64,000 bases of DNA from Fimbriimonadales bacterium (lineage in GTDB: Bacteria > Armatimonadota > Fimbriimonadia > Fimbriimonadales > ATM1). Shown here one piece after another: positions 38,335 to 47,038 of this stretch (its first letter is position 1; the number at the start of each line of letters is the position of its first letter). The position numbers were made by a program, and so were the translations under genes. The notes under the pieces were generated by a model that searched no databases, was not told where the DNA came from, and worked only from the letters and a program-made list of their open reading frames with translations. Where the stretch lies: the NCBI GenBank assembly GCA_035559795.1, contig DATMAR010000007.1, forward strand, positions 186,001 through 250,000, in the 5' to 3' direction.

Positions 38335-38547
38335 ATGCGTCATTTCTTTGTTCTTGCGTTTTTGCTTTTCATCGCCCTCGTAGTCGGAGCGGCGGCTTGG
38401 TCCGTGCTTACGTTCGTGCTCGCTGTTGCGTTTTGGCTCGGGAAGGTTTTGATAACCGTCGCGATTGCCGCCGGCGTATTTTTCTTTCTTTACGGAGTCG
38501 TCTCTCGCAAAATGCTTGGAGAAAACAGCAGAACACGATTGCCTTAA
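38335..38547 (+). CDS. Small membrane protein, hypothetical
   Basis: A 70-residue protein with two predicted membrane helices (about residues 3-26 and 29-58) and a short basic tail. An AAAGGAG ribosome site precedes the ATG, which supports real translation. It lies 27 nt after queG and may be co-transcribed. Family not recognised. Confidence 0.65.
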   Translation: MRHFFVLAFLLFIALVVGAAAWSVLTFVLAVAFWLGKVLITVAIAAGVFFFLYGVVSRKMLGENSRTRLP

Positions 38548-38581
38548 CCCTAAACTAAGATATAGCGCCTCGAAATAAGGC

Positions 38582-38587
38582 TAAAAT
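38582..38587 (+). promoter_or_regulatory. -10 element of leaderless promoter (penicillin acylase gene)
   Basis: TAAAAT 8 nt before ATG 38596, with no ribosome site between. Confidence 0.45.
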
Positions 38588-38595
38588 CTTTTAAA

Positions 38596-40863
38596 ATGTT
38601 GTTCCTGTTTCTTTCTGTCAGCCTTTTTATGAGCATATCTTCGAAGCGCAGTATCGAGGGCGAAATCATTCGTGATTCCTATGGAATACCCCACGTCTTT
38701 TCGAATAATTTAGAGCAGGCATTTTTCCACGCGGGTTATGCAGTTGCGCAAGATAGATTGCTCCAAATGGAACTCAGCCGCCGTTTGGCGCGAGGAACAC
38801 TGAGCGAGATCTTGGGAAGAAAAGCACTCAATAGCGACAAGGATGCATTAAGGTTCGGATATACAGACTCGGAATATCTCGAGTTTTACGAAAGGCTCGG
38901 TTCGAAAACGAAAATCATGCTCGATTCCTATGCTCGAGGAGTCAACGCATGGATCGAAGAGGCGGAAAAAACGGGAAAACTTCCGAAAGGTTTTCAAGGT
39001 AGAAAACCTCTCCCGTGGAAAGCCACGGATTCCCTCGCCATCGCAGTAAATTTGACAAGACTTTTCGGAAGGGGGGGCGCAGGGGAGATCCGGAATTTAA
39101 TTCTCTTTTCCTACCTCAAGGAGCGTTTGGGTAATGAGGTATTCGATGCAGTAAACGACTTAGCTTGGCAAAACGATACTGCTTCGATTCCCACTTGCAC
39201 TCGTGAAGACGACCCGTTTCGCGGAAAATCTCCGTTCGAAATACCGAATGAGAAAACAACCGAAGAGCACGCAAAACTTTTACCGAAAGCGAATCTTTTA
39301 GAACTGCTTCCTGGAATACGTTTAACAGAGCAAGCGGACATGATAGAAATGGCGGCTGGGTTAGGGTTGACGCATCAATGGGGAAGTTTCGCCGTCGTGG
39401 TATCCGCCCGTAAAAGCGCACTCGGAATTCCGATACTCTTGAATGGTCCGCAAATGGGTTTTCATGTTCCGAGCGTAATTCACCAGATGAGCATATCGTG
39501 CCCGGAATATACAGCGGTGGGGATGGATTTGCCCGGACTCCCCGGAATTTTGGTGGGGCATTCCCCTTATGCGGCATGGGGAGTTACGAGTGGTGTCGCC
39601 GATACGGACGATATCTTTTTCGTAAAGCTCAACCCTAAAGACTCCTCGGAATACGACCTCGGAGGGAAATGGGTGAAATTCGAAGCGGAACATTTCCCGA
39701 TTCGCGTTCTTGGGGGGGAAGAAACTACAGGTATACGCGAACTTTCGATTTACGGTCCTGTAATTCTTAAAAGTCCCAGCACCGGAGTGGCGTATGTTCG
39801 AAAATCCACACTATGGAAATCAGAAACGGAAATCATAGACTGTATTTATGAAGTCGCGCAAGCGAAGAAACTCGAGGAATTCAAAAATTTAGCCAAAAAA
39901 TTCAATGCGAGTTTCAATTTATTCGTCGCGACAAACGGGGGGGATATCGCATGGTTTTATTGTGGTCGCATTCCCCTGCGTTCGAAGAACGTGGACGCTC
40001 GATTCCCGACTCCGGGGGACGGAAAGCATGATTGGCAAGGAATCCTCCCCCCCGAGAAGATGCCTTACGTTCTCAACCCCAAATCCGGTTTCATCGCAAA
40101 CTGGAACAATAAACCCGTAGAGTGGTGGCTCAATTTCGACACGCCTGTGTGGGGACGCATCTTTCGCCATGAATTATTGCTGGAGTATCTGCGCACAAAA
40201 AAAAGAATTTCTTCCACGGATCTGGAAGAATTAGTGGAAAGGATCGCAACCTACAAAAGCGAACCTCGACATTTTTTGCCCGATTTATTGAACAACCTTC
40301 AAGAAAAGAGGGATGGAAACGAAATTTTTCGAGATGCGATGGCGATTTTGGAGTCTTGGGATTACAACTTTCGAGAGGGTTCTATCGCTCCTACGATTTA
40401 TGAAGCATGGCTCGATGCGCTTCGAACAGAACTCTTTCGCGAGAAACTGGGGGGGATGATTTCGCCGGAGATTTTTCGCATTGCTCTGCAACCTACTCTC
40501 GTCTGGAACGCATTGCACAGCAAGACGAAAATTCGTTATTTGGGGGACAGAAAACGAGAGGAGGTAATCCAAATCGCCTTCGATAAAGCGCTCGCAACAC
40601 TTCAGCGAACGAAAGGAGAAGAAGTGAGCGCGTGGAGATATCGCGCACCGAGGGTGCACTGGGAGAATTTGCCCGAATTGCTCTATGACGAACGTGCAAC
40701 TTATGTTCAGATTATAGAACTGTGGGAAACACCACGCGGTCGTTTCGTAGCCCCCCCTGGTGTGAGCGAAGACCCGTCATCGGCTCACTATCAAGATCAA
40801 ATTCCCCTTGCGGCGAGTTGGGGTCTTTGCCCAATGCTTTGGAAACGCGAGGATTTTCGCTAA
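38596..40863 (+). CDS. Penicillin acylase family protein (Ntn hydrolase)
   Basis: A 755-residue exported Ntn hydrolase with a short hydrophobic N-terminus. The alpha-subunit region IIRDSYGIPHVFSNN and FHAGYAVAQDRLLQMEL is typical; the spacer is followed by THQWGSFAVVVS, where S264 would become the N-terminal nucleophile of the beta subunit after self-cleavage. It should hydrolyse an amide such as a beta-lactam side chain, an acyl-homoserine lactone or another N-acyl substrate; which one is unknown. Six G7/C7 tracts encode Gly-Gly or Pro-Pro. Confidence 0.92.
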   Translation: MLFLFLSVSLFMSISSKRSIEGEIIRDSYGIPHVFSNNLEQAFFHAGYAVAQDRLLQMELSRRLARGTLSEILGRKALNSDKDALRFGYTDSEYLEFYERLGSKTKIMLDSYARGVNAWIEEAEKTGKLPKGFQGRKPLPWKATDSLAIAVNLTRLFGRGGAGEIRNLILFSYLKERLGNEVFDAVNDLAWQNDTASIPTCTREDDPFRGKSPFEIPNEKTTEEHAKLLPKANLLELLPGIRLTEQADMIEMAAGLGLTHQWGSFAVVVSARKSALGIPILLNGPQMGFHVPSVIHQMSISCPEYTAVGMDLPGLPGILVGHSPYAAWGVTSGVADTDDIFFVKLNPKDSSEYDLGGKWVKFEAEHFPIRVLGGEETTGIRELSIYGPVILKSPSTGVAYVRKSTLWKSETEIIDCIYEVAQAKKLEEFKNLAKKFNASFNLFVATNGGDIAWFYCGRIPLRSKNVDARFPTPGDGKHDWQGILPPEKMPYVLNPKSGFIANWNNKPVEWWLNFDTPVWGRIFRHELLLEYLRTKKRISSTDLEELVERIATYKSEPRHFLPDLLNNLQEKRDGNEIFRDAMAILESWDYNFREGSIAPTIYEAWLDALRTELFREKLGGMISPEIFRIALQPTLVWNALHSKTKIRYLGDRKREEVIQIAFDKALATLQRTKGEEVSAWRYRAPRVHWENLPELLYDERATYVQIIELWETPRGRFVAPPGVSEDPSSAHYQDQIPLAASWGLCPMLWKREDFR

Positions 40864-40876
40864 CCCGAACTTTCCT

Positions 40877-42175
40877 TCATGGAACGTTTTCTTCGACCGG
40901 CTGTAAACTGACGGTCGAAACTTCCGAACTCGATTCCTTCGGCAAAGTGGCCATGCGAAAACTGCGCGAGCAAAGCCCCCCCAACGCAGAGACGCAAAGA
41001 CCTGCGCCCATGAGGATATACACTCCTGGCAGAGTGAGCCACTTGATTAAAAACCCAGTCAATCCCATGCTCAAAGGCATGGAAAGCGCAGCAATCATAT
41101 TCAGCGCGGAATTCACACGACCGCGAAATGCATCCGGAGTCTCGAGTTGAATAAAAGTATTTAAAGGAATCGAACCGAAAGGCAGGAATAATCCGCATAA
41201 CAAGTTCAAAATCCAAAAAACGACGAGGGAAGAAACATAACCCATCGGGACGATGGTTAAGCCCGAAAGGAAAATCGCAACAGAAAACGCGAGCCCTGCG
41301 CGCCGAATCGAAAATTTGCTGACAAGCCAAGAACCCAAAATCATTCCGAGAAAGAAGCCTGTTTCCAGATATCCGATTACCCACGGACCTGCACGAAAAG
41401 TTTTCTGTGCAGTTTCGATATAAACGATCATAAACGGTGCGATGGAAAATTGCATCCCCACCATCATCACTAACGTAATAAGCAAAACGGGGTGCGTTAC
41501 GACAAACCTAATGCCTTCTTTCGCTTCTTTCCATGCACTCTTCGGAGCATCTTCTCGTTCAGGCACGAGAGAGGGGAGTTTCATATTGAACAATGCAGAC
41601 ACGATGAAAGACAGTGCATTAATTCCGAACGCAAGTCCATAGGCTACCAATCTGCTGAATACGAAAACGATTTGCAAAAGTAGAGCAGAGGCGAAATTGC
41701 CTACGAGATACATCACCTGCATCGTTGCGGAATTGACACTGTTCGCTTCCAATAGTCGCTCTTCGGGAACTAATCGTGGAATGGCTGCACTTTTCGCAGG
41801 TTGATGAAAAACCAAAGCGCAGGAAAGGAGCGCCGCAATGAGAGAAACAAGCCACACAGGGGGTTTCTGAACGATAAAAATTAATGCCAAGAAAACTAAC
41901 AATAATAGGGCACTCGCCAAATCGGACCATATTAAAACTTTTTTTCTATCGAGTTTATCTACTACCGTGCCTGCATAAAGGGAAAGGAACAAATAAGGTG
42001 CCATCCCGCTCGCCATTACGATTCCGACCTTCGACGGGTCTCCAGTCGCTTCTCTTACGAACCACAGGAAGACGATGTAATGCAAGACATCGCCGAATTG
42101 CGATATCAGCCCCCCCAGCCAGAGGACTCTGAAACCGGGATAGGAAAAGATGCTCGGTTTGCCTGTGTTCTTCAT
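40877..42175 (-). CDS. Major facilitator superfamily transporter (MFS_3 type)
   Basis: A 432-residue transporter with twelve predicted membrane helices. The N-terminal FRVLWLGGLISQFGDVLHYIVFLWFV and the cytoplasmic VDKLDRKKVLIWSD loop are typical of the MFS_3 / transmembrane-effector group that includes macrolide and enterobactin exporters. Substrate unknown. TATTAC lies 6 nt upstream of the ATG and no ribosome site is seen, so it may be leaderless. The C-terminus converges on the penicillin acylase gene with a 13-nt gap. Confidence 0.9.
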   Translation of the reverse strand: MKNTGKPSIFSYPGFRVLWLGGLISQFGDVLHYIVFLWFVREATGDPSKVGIVMASGMAPYLFLSLYAGTVVDKLDRKKVLIWSDLASALLLLVFLALIFIVQKPPVWLVSLIAALLSCALVFHQPAKSAAIPRLVPEERLLEANSVNSATMQVMYLVGNFASALLLQIVFVFSRLVAYGLAFGINALSFIVSALFNMKLPSLVPEREDAPKSAWKEAKEGIRFVVTHPVLLITLVMMVGMQFSIAPFMIVYIETAQKTFRAGPWVIGYLETGFFLGMILGSWLVSKFSIRRAGLAFSVAIFLSGLTIVPMGYVSSLVVFWILNLLCGLFLPFGSIPLNTFIQLETPDAFRGRVNSALNMIAALSMPLSMGLTGFLIKWLTLPGVYILMGAGLCVSALGGLCSRSFRMATLPKESSSEVSTVSLQPVEENVP

Positions 42176-42181
42176 CTATTC

Positions 42182-42187
42182 GTAATA
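42182..42187 (-). promoter_or_regulatory. -10 element of leaderless promoter (MFS gene)
   Basis: TATTAC on the minus strand, 6 nt before ATG 42175. Confidence 0.35.
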
Positions 42188-42355
42188 TTCGAGGAGTGTC
42201 GAAAAATTCTTTTATCGAATCACAAATCATACTCAATAGTGCGCGTTGTTTCTTTGACAATTGCGGCACATTTTCAGCTCCCCCATTTTTAATCAAAGAT
42301 GAATGCATTACGACTTACTCCGCTCTCGATTTATGCACAACTATGGTTATCTTAT

Positions 42356-42376
42356 AGCGGCTCACGCCGCTCCTAC
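42356..42376. repeat. REP-like palindromic repeat
   Basis: AGCGGC-TCAC-GCCGCTCCTAC, a variant stem with the conserved TCCTAC end, between the MFS gene and tRNA-Ala. Confidence 0.7.
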
Positions 42377-42390
42377 GGTCGGGTTGTTTC

Positions 42391-42466
42391 TGGTGGAGAT
42401 GATGGGATTCGAACCCACGACCTCTGCAGTGCGATTGCAGCGCTCTCCCAGCTGAGCTACATCCCC
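42391..42466 (-). tRNA. tRNA-Ala (anticodon CGC)
   Basis: Full cloverleaf on the minus strand: acceptor GGGGATG/CATCTCC, D arm TAGCTCAGCTGGGAGAGC, anticodon stem CTGCA/TGCAG with loop ATCGCAC (anticodon CGC), T arm GTGGGTTCGAATCCCAT, and an encoded CCA. The flanking 42176-42390 spacer holds a REP-like repeat. Confidence 0.95.
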
Positions 42467-42670
42467 GTTCTATTTCTGAATATAGATACCCGATTCCTGG
42501 GTGAAAAGGGAAGAACGCGTCAAGTCGAACCAATCGAAAAATCGTAAAAAGTGCGATTCATCAAAGAACAGAGCATTTTGTTGCTGCAGTGACGAGTAGT
42601 CAAATTTAAAATATATGTAAAATAATCAGAGCATCGAAAAAGAAGAACTTCATTAAACATCTTTCCATGC

Positions 42671-42676
42671 TATAAT
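42671..42676 (+). promoter_or_regulatory. Promoter -10 box ahead of the fluoride riboswitch
   Basis: Perfect TATAAT about 9 nt upstream of the aptamer, placing the transcription start at about 42683. No good -35 hexamer is visible. The 42470-42670 stretch shows nothing else. Confidence 0.7.
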
Positions 42677-42684
42677 ATGCGCCA

Positions 42685-42780
42685 AGGCGATGGAGTCCGC
42701 CGTAACCGTCTCGAATTTCGGGGACTGATGGCTCCTACCATAAACGATAGGCTCGATTGACTATCGGGAAGGAGTCGAAA
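42685..42780 (+). ncRNA. Fluoride riboswitch (crcB motif) with Shine-Dalgarno switch
   Basis: The aptamer (about 42685-42740) carries the conserved crcB elements: GGCGATGGAGTCCGCC, AACCG, the hairpin GTCTC-GAATTTCG-GGGAC, and CTGATGGCTCCTACC. Pairings read from the sequence: GGCG/CGCC pseudoknot, GGAGTC with GGCTCC as the closing stem. The ribosome site AAGGAGTC (42769-42776) repeats the aptamer strand GGAGTC, so the same GGCTCCT segment can pair with either. In the fluoride-bound state it is held in the aptamer and the ribosome site is free; without fluoride it can sequester the ribosome site. A further hairpin CGATAG/CTATCG lies between. Confidence 0.93.
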
Positions 42781-43977
42781 ATGGAACACGTTTGGTTTAC
42801 GGCGGCTATATGGCTCGGCTTAGCGCTCGTAGCGACCTTAATTGCAATTTGGTTAAAAATATCAGTCGCACTTATAGAGATCTCCATCGGTGCGGTAGCT
42901 CAACTTATTCTCGGAAATACATTAGGGCTCGGAATTCTCGACCCACAAGCAAGTTGGGTTACTTTTCTTGCCGGAGTCGGTGCAATCGCTTTAACTTTCC
43001 TCGCCGGTGCAGAACTCGAGCCAAAGGCTTTTAAATCTTTTTGGAAAGAAGCGACTCTCATCGGTTTACTTTCTTTCGGCGCACCTTTCCTCATTGCTGC
43101 TGGGATTTCACATTGGGTTTTGGGCTGGGATGTCAGAGCGAGTTGGTTAGCAGGTGTCGCATTGTCTACGACTTCCGTTGCAGTCGTTTATGCTGTAATG
43201 CTCGAGTTAGGTTTGAACCGTACACATTTCGGAAAAGCGATTTTGGCTGCATGCTTCGTTACGGACCTCGGAACCGTGCTCGCTTTAGGTTTCATTTTTA
43301 CCCCGTTCACGATAAAGACAGGACTTTTCGTAATAATTTTTGCTTTATCTGTGCCCATTCTCCTCTTAGCCACCCGCCCATTTTTCAAAAAATATGGCAG
43401 GCGACCGAGCGAACTCGAAGCGAAATACATATTATTCGCGCTCTTCGTTCTCGGTGGTTTAGCAGCTTGGTCTGGGTCGGAAGCTGTTCTCCCCGCTTAT
43501 CTTATAGGAATGATGCTCGCAGGAGTAGTGGGCACAAACCATCACTTAGTGCGTCGCTTGAGAACGATGACGTTCGGATTACTCACTCCGTTTTATTTCA
43601 TTCGTGCAGGTTCATTAGTGCAACTTTCGGCAATCGGAAGTGCGATAGTGGTTTTCGTCATCCTCTTCATGTCGAAAATTATCGCTAAATTCGGGGGGGT
43701 ATTTTTTTTGGCGAGGAAACTCGGACATTCGAGAGGAGAAGCGATGTACGTTACCCTTCTTATGTCTACAGGTTTGACCTTCGGTACTATTTCCGCCCTT
43801 TACGGTCTTTCGCACGAAATTATCAATCAAGAGCAATATTCCCTCTTGGTCGGTGCCGTCATCGCAAGTGCCGTAATCCCGACATGGATTGCAAATCGCT
43901 GGTTCATGCCCCACCACCATCTTCCGAAAGGCAGAGGCGCCGAAGATGCAGCCGCATTAGCAACAGAAGACGAATGA
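42781..43977 (+). CDS. CPA2-family cation/proton antiporter under fluoride control
   Basis: A 398-residue inner-membrane antiporter with about 12 membrane helices, of the monovalent cation:proton antiporter-2 (KefB/NhaS3-like) family. Recognisable segments include FLAGAELEPKAF, ALSTTSVAVVYAVM (discontinuous helix) and FVTDLGTVLALGF, where the TD pair is the ion-binding site. No TrkA-N domain follows. ATG 42781 is chosen because AAGGAG lies 6 nt upstream; an upstream in-frame start at 42757 would fall inside the riboswitch. The fluoride riboswitch implies a role in fluoride or pH/ion resistance. A G7 (43693) encodes Gly-Gly. Confidence 0.92.
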   Translation: MEHVWFTAAIWLGLALVATLIAIWLKISVALIEISIGAVAQLILGNTLGLGILDPQASWVTFLAGVGAIALTFLAGAELEPKAFKSFWKEATLIGLLSFGAPFLIAAGISHWVLGWDVRASWLAGVALSTTSVAVVYAVMLELGLNRTHFGKAILAACFVTDLGTVLALGFIFTPFTIKTGLFVIIFALSVPILLLATRPFFKKYGRRPSELEAKYILFALFVLGGLAAWSGSEAVLPAYLIGMMLAGVVGTNHHLVRRLRTMTFGLLTPFYFIRAGSLVQLSAIGSAIVVFVILFMSKIIAKFGGVFFLARKLGHSRGEAMYVTLLMSTGLTFGTISALYGLSHEIINQEQYSLLVGAVIASAVIPTWIANRWFMPHHHLPKGRGAEDAAALATEDE

Positions 43978-43995
43978 TTTTACCGTTCTGTGCGA

Positions 43996-45042
43996 TTATT
44001 TCCAAACGTAAAAGAACGTCAATCTCGGGAAGATGTCGTCATCGGGCTCCGTACCCGTAACTGGGTCGTCGTAGGTAACGAACTCGATGTTCGGAATGAT
44101 ATGCACGTTCTCCGTCAACGCGAAATCCACTCCAACGATGTAAAGAGTGGGTCTCGCATTCGTCGCTAGCGAGTGATAAGCGATTTTGTCGGCATCCGGA
44201 ACAGGGTTGGAAACGAAATCCGCGCGGAAAAATGCCTTCGCATTTTTAGAAACTTTCACATCGGTGTAAAACGAAAGAACAGTCAAATCCAAATCGCTCA
44301 TGCCAGGCCGTTCGCGCCTTTGGTTCGCGCCTAAAACCTGCACGCGGAAGTTGTCTTTTTGAAACATAGCCCAAGCCGATACAGTTCTCCAATCCGTGTC
44401 GCCAGGTTTATCCCAAAAATCCGCGTATCCCTCGACGTAAATTTCAGGAGTCAACCAATGACCGAGCATCCCGTATATGGCTTTTCCTTTATCTGTTTCT
44501 CCCCTCGTTCCGCTTCCGTTTCCGAACATGAGCCATGCAGTCGTTTTCTTATTTTTGTCTAAAGTGGTTTTGATGGAAATCCCCGTATCACGCGCTTCCC
44601 CCATTTTGTATAAATCAATCGGAGATTTTTCGACAGGACGAAAGCCAATCATCGTGTCAATGTTGTCCCATGTCGGGGTGGGGCTCATTCCGAGATACGC
44701 TTTGACATTGCCTTTGGAATATTGAAGATACGCATCTTTGACATAGGGATTAAGCGTGCTGCTCGACGTGAAATCACCGGGGCTGTTCATTTCCAACCGA
44801 AGTCGAGTAGCGAATTCGTTATCTATTTTCTTATCGTAAGTAAGATAGATGCGTCGGAACCAAAACCCGTTCATCCCTTCGATGGCAGGATTGTGATGCT
44901 CACTCGCAAAATAGTAATCCCCGAAAGCATATCCGGAAATTTGTCCTATGTCCTTATCTTGAGCGTTCGAAAGTGTAGATGTCACCAACACAGCCGAAAG
45001 AATCAGCATGCTATAAACTTTTTTATTTTCGATTCGTTTCAT
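43996..45042 (-). CDS. Porin-like outer membrane beta-barrel protein
   Basis: A 348-residue exported protein with a signal peptide (cut near SNAQ|DKD) and alternating beta-strand pattern with aromatic girdles, ending in Phe-Phe-Tyr-Val-Trp-Lys, similar to the aromatic C-termini recognised by the BAM machinery. It reads like an OprP/DUF3138-type porin. Good ribosome site AAGGAGG. It lies downstream of the molybdoenzyme operon on the same strand after 185 nt and could supply substrate passage, but may have its own promoter (TTGACA near 45127). Supports a diderm envelope. Confidence 0.8.
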   Translation of the reverse strand: MKRIENKKVYSMLILSAVLVTSTLSNAQDKDIGQISGYAFGDYYFASEHHNPAIEGMNGFWFRRIYLTYDKKIDNEFATRLRLEMNSPGDFTSSSTLNPYVKDAYLQYSKGNVKAYLGMSPTPTWDNIDTMIGFRPVEKSPIDLYKMGEARDTGISIKTTLDKNKKTTAWLMFGNGSGTRGETDKGKAIYGMLGHWLTPEIYVEGYADFWDKPGDTDWRTVSAWAMFQKDNFRVQVLGANQRRERPGMSDLDLTVLSFYTDVKVSKNAKAFFRADFVSNPVPDADKIAYHSLATNARPTLYIVGVDFALTENVHIIPNIEFVTYDDPVTGTEPDDDIFPRLTFFYVWK

Positions 45043-45227
45043 CTTTTACGATACCTCCTTGAACTATTTTGTCCAATTGCTATTATTCGACCGAGTGCCC
45101 CCGATTGTGCCGTTATGGCAAGACACTTGTCAAGGCAACGGTGTGGTTTTTACAAATATTTATCAATCCTCCATCTCAATCTCTTACGCAGTTTATCATT
45201 CTTCACGAAAAAATCATTAAGCGAATG

Positions 45228-46148
45228 TTAAAACTTTTTTGAACTGGACGGCACAGGAGAAAATTGTTTCTCTTCCAAAGACGCCGACAAAACGACCACG
45301 GCTAAAAGGGCGAGCAGGCTTTGGTGAACGGCTAAAGGATAAAACCCCGCTATCGGCAAAAGGGAAAGAGCGAGAGCGCGGATGTAGCGCCCCCTCGAAA
45401 AAGAAGAAATCACAGTAAAACTGTAAAGGAACACGCCAAGACTCACGAGCGCCCAATTCGCCCATAGAACGAGCCCCATCCCTCCGAAGAAGAATGCTGG
45501 TCCGGCGTAATCTCCGAGCGAAATCGCAAGCAAAAACAAAATAGTAACGAAGAATGCCCAATAGAGAGACTTTCGTGAAGTTTCTTTTAGAGAGCCCCAT
45601 GCCCAGAAAACGAACACGGCAGTTAGGATAGCGCTAATTTCGACGGATGGAATTAGAAATCGAGAAATTCCAGACGCTTCCACCCAATCCAGGAAACGCA
45701 AATGTCCTTGAAAGAATGTAAGTCCGATGAAAGCGAGGGCGAGTTTTTCTCGAAATACGCATTCCCTTCGAAAAGCGCTCCATATGACAAACAGCAACGA
45801 AACCATCGCAACTGTCAAAAAAACTCCTCTGAGTAGCCCCTCTTCATACGGAATGAAAAGGGAAAGAACGGCAGCGAAAATAAGAATCCACCGTCCGACC
45901 GACTTCAAGTCGAACGTAGACCACGCAGCCCATGCCAATGCTCCTGCAGCGAGCAGAAGCACGAAATTCGACCAAAAGACATACATGACATCGGGGAAAA
46001 GTCCTGGGTGGAGGGGATCGTAAGCGCGCGTCATCGTTAACTGTGCAGCCGGAACAGCACGACTCGTTATCGCTACGATCCCCCCCGAAAGGAGAAGAAC
46101 GGGAAGAAGAAGTTTCTGCGCATACGCCCAAACGTTTCGATTCGTCAT
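45228..46148 (-). CDS. Polytopic membrane protein of the molybdoenzyme operon
   Basis: A 306-residue protein with about eight hydrophobic helices (for example near 12-30, 55-77, 85-105, 110-125) and no cytochrome-type CXXCH. It overlaps the gamma-subunit gene by 4 nt and is the last gene of the overlapping series, so it is a likely membrane partner of the enzyme (quinol interaction or anchoring), although no NarI-type heme ligands can be pinpointed. Family not recognised. A C7 (46080) encodes Gly-Gly in the first helix. Confidence 0.7.
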   Translation of the reverse strand: MTNRNVWAYAQKLLLPVLLLSGGIVAITSRAVPAAQLTMTRAYDPLHPGLFPDVMYVFWSNFVLLLAAGALAWAAWSTFDLKSVGRWILIFAAVLSLFIPYEEGLLRGVFLTVAMVSLLFVIWSAFRRECVFREKLALAFIGLTFFQGHLRFLDWVEASGISRFLIPSVEISAILTAVFVFWAWGSLKETSRKSLYWAFFVTILFLLAISLGDYAGPAFFFGGMGLVLWANWALVSLGVFLYSFTVISSFSRGRYIRALALSLLPIAGFYPLAVHQSLLALLAVVVLSASLEEKQFSPVPSSSKKF

Positions 46149-47038
46149 CGCTCACCCTCCGTGTCGAATAACGTTTTGGATAAGAGTATGCGAACAGGCT
46201 CAGAGATTCCCCTCCGCCCTTTCTTTTCGCCTAACCGCCCATCCGAAATCGCAAAAACGATTTCCAAACAATTTCCCTTTTCGAAATCAATCTCTTTAAG
46301 AGGAATGGAGAACATTACATGCCATTTCCCTGCATTCCACACTCCCCTTCCGAAAAGATTCGTGTCCTTCGGTTGTCCGAATCTTCCCTTCGGGGGGGCT
46401 GCAAACCAATGCGCTGCGCTCGACCCGTCGGTTAGTGCATTCGTGTTTTCCAATGCTCGCGCCGGCATATAAGCGGCGTCCTTCACGAAAGGATAAACGT
46501 CCACATAATTTCGCGGATATCGCTCTTTTATGGAAGCGTACATTTTAGAATCTGCATCCTGCTGCCATTGCGACTTCCAAACCCACGACCCCTGCCATCT
46601 TCCGTTGGCGATTCGTTCATATGTGCCACCTGTTTTCACTTGCGCAAAACGGACTTCTAATTCGTCTCTCAGCAAAACGGTCGACTGGTGATAAACTTCA
46701 GGCAACCATCCCGGACCGCGATAAGTAGAATCTTGAAAACTCATATCCTTGGTTGCATCATCCCATTCCGCCAAAAGAAACAGGCGGTCCGAGGTTTGCA
46801 AAGCTCGAACACGAATCACCCTCGAAGGTTTACCGGGTGAAAGCGTTGCAAGGTCTACGAAACTCGCGTCATCCCACGCAGGCGAGAGCGGACTCTCTAC
46901 CGTAGAATAAACCTGTCGTGGATAAATCGTTGGAACGAGAGGAGTATCGAATTCGAGTCCCAGAAGGGCAGCCCCCCCTGCCAGCAGAAAGGCAGCGCTA
47001 ATCAGAATCGTCGCAGGTAGAAAATTGTTTGCTTTCAT
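46145..47038 (-). CDS. Ethylbenzene-dehydrogenase-type heme b gamma subunit
   Basis: A 297-residue exported protein with an N-terminal hydrophobic segment (about residues 7-28). The sandwich domain from about residue 60 on (DRLFLLAEWDDATKDM, ELEVRFAQ, WHVMFSIPLKEIDFEKG) matches the EB_dh / cytochrome b558-562 gamma-subunit family of type II DMSO reductases, in which Met and Lys ligate heme b. It passes electrons between the iron-sulfur subunit and the respiratory chain in the periplasm. Overlaps the chaperone gene by 4 nt. Confidence 0.82.
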   Translation of the reverse strand: MKANNFLPATILISAAFLLAGGAALLGLEFDTPLVPTIYPRQVYSTVESPLSPAWDDASFVDLATLSPGKPSRVIRVRALQTSDRLFLLAEWDDATKDMSFQDSTYRGPGWLPEVYHQSTVLLRDELEVRFAQVKTGGTYERIANGRWQGSWVWKSQWQQDADSKMYASIKERYPRNYVDVYPFVKDAAYMPARALENTNALTDGSSAAHWFAAPPKGRFGQPKDTNLFGRGVWNAGKWHVMFSIPLKEIDFEKGNCLEIVFAISDGRLGEKKGRRGISEPVRILLSKTLFDTEGER

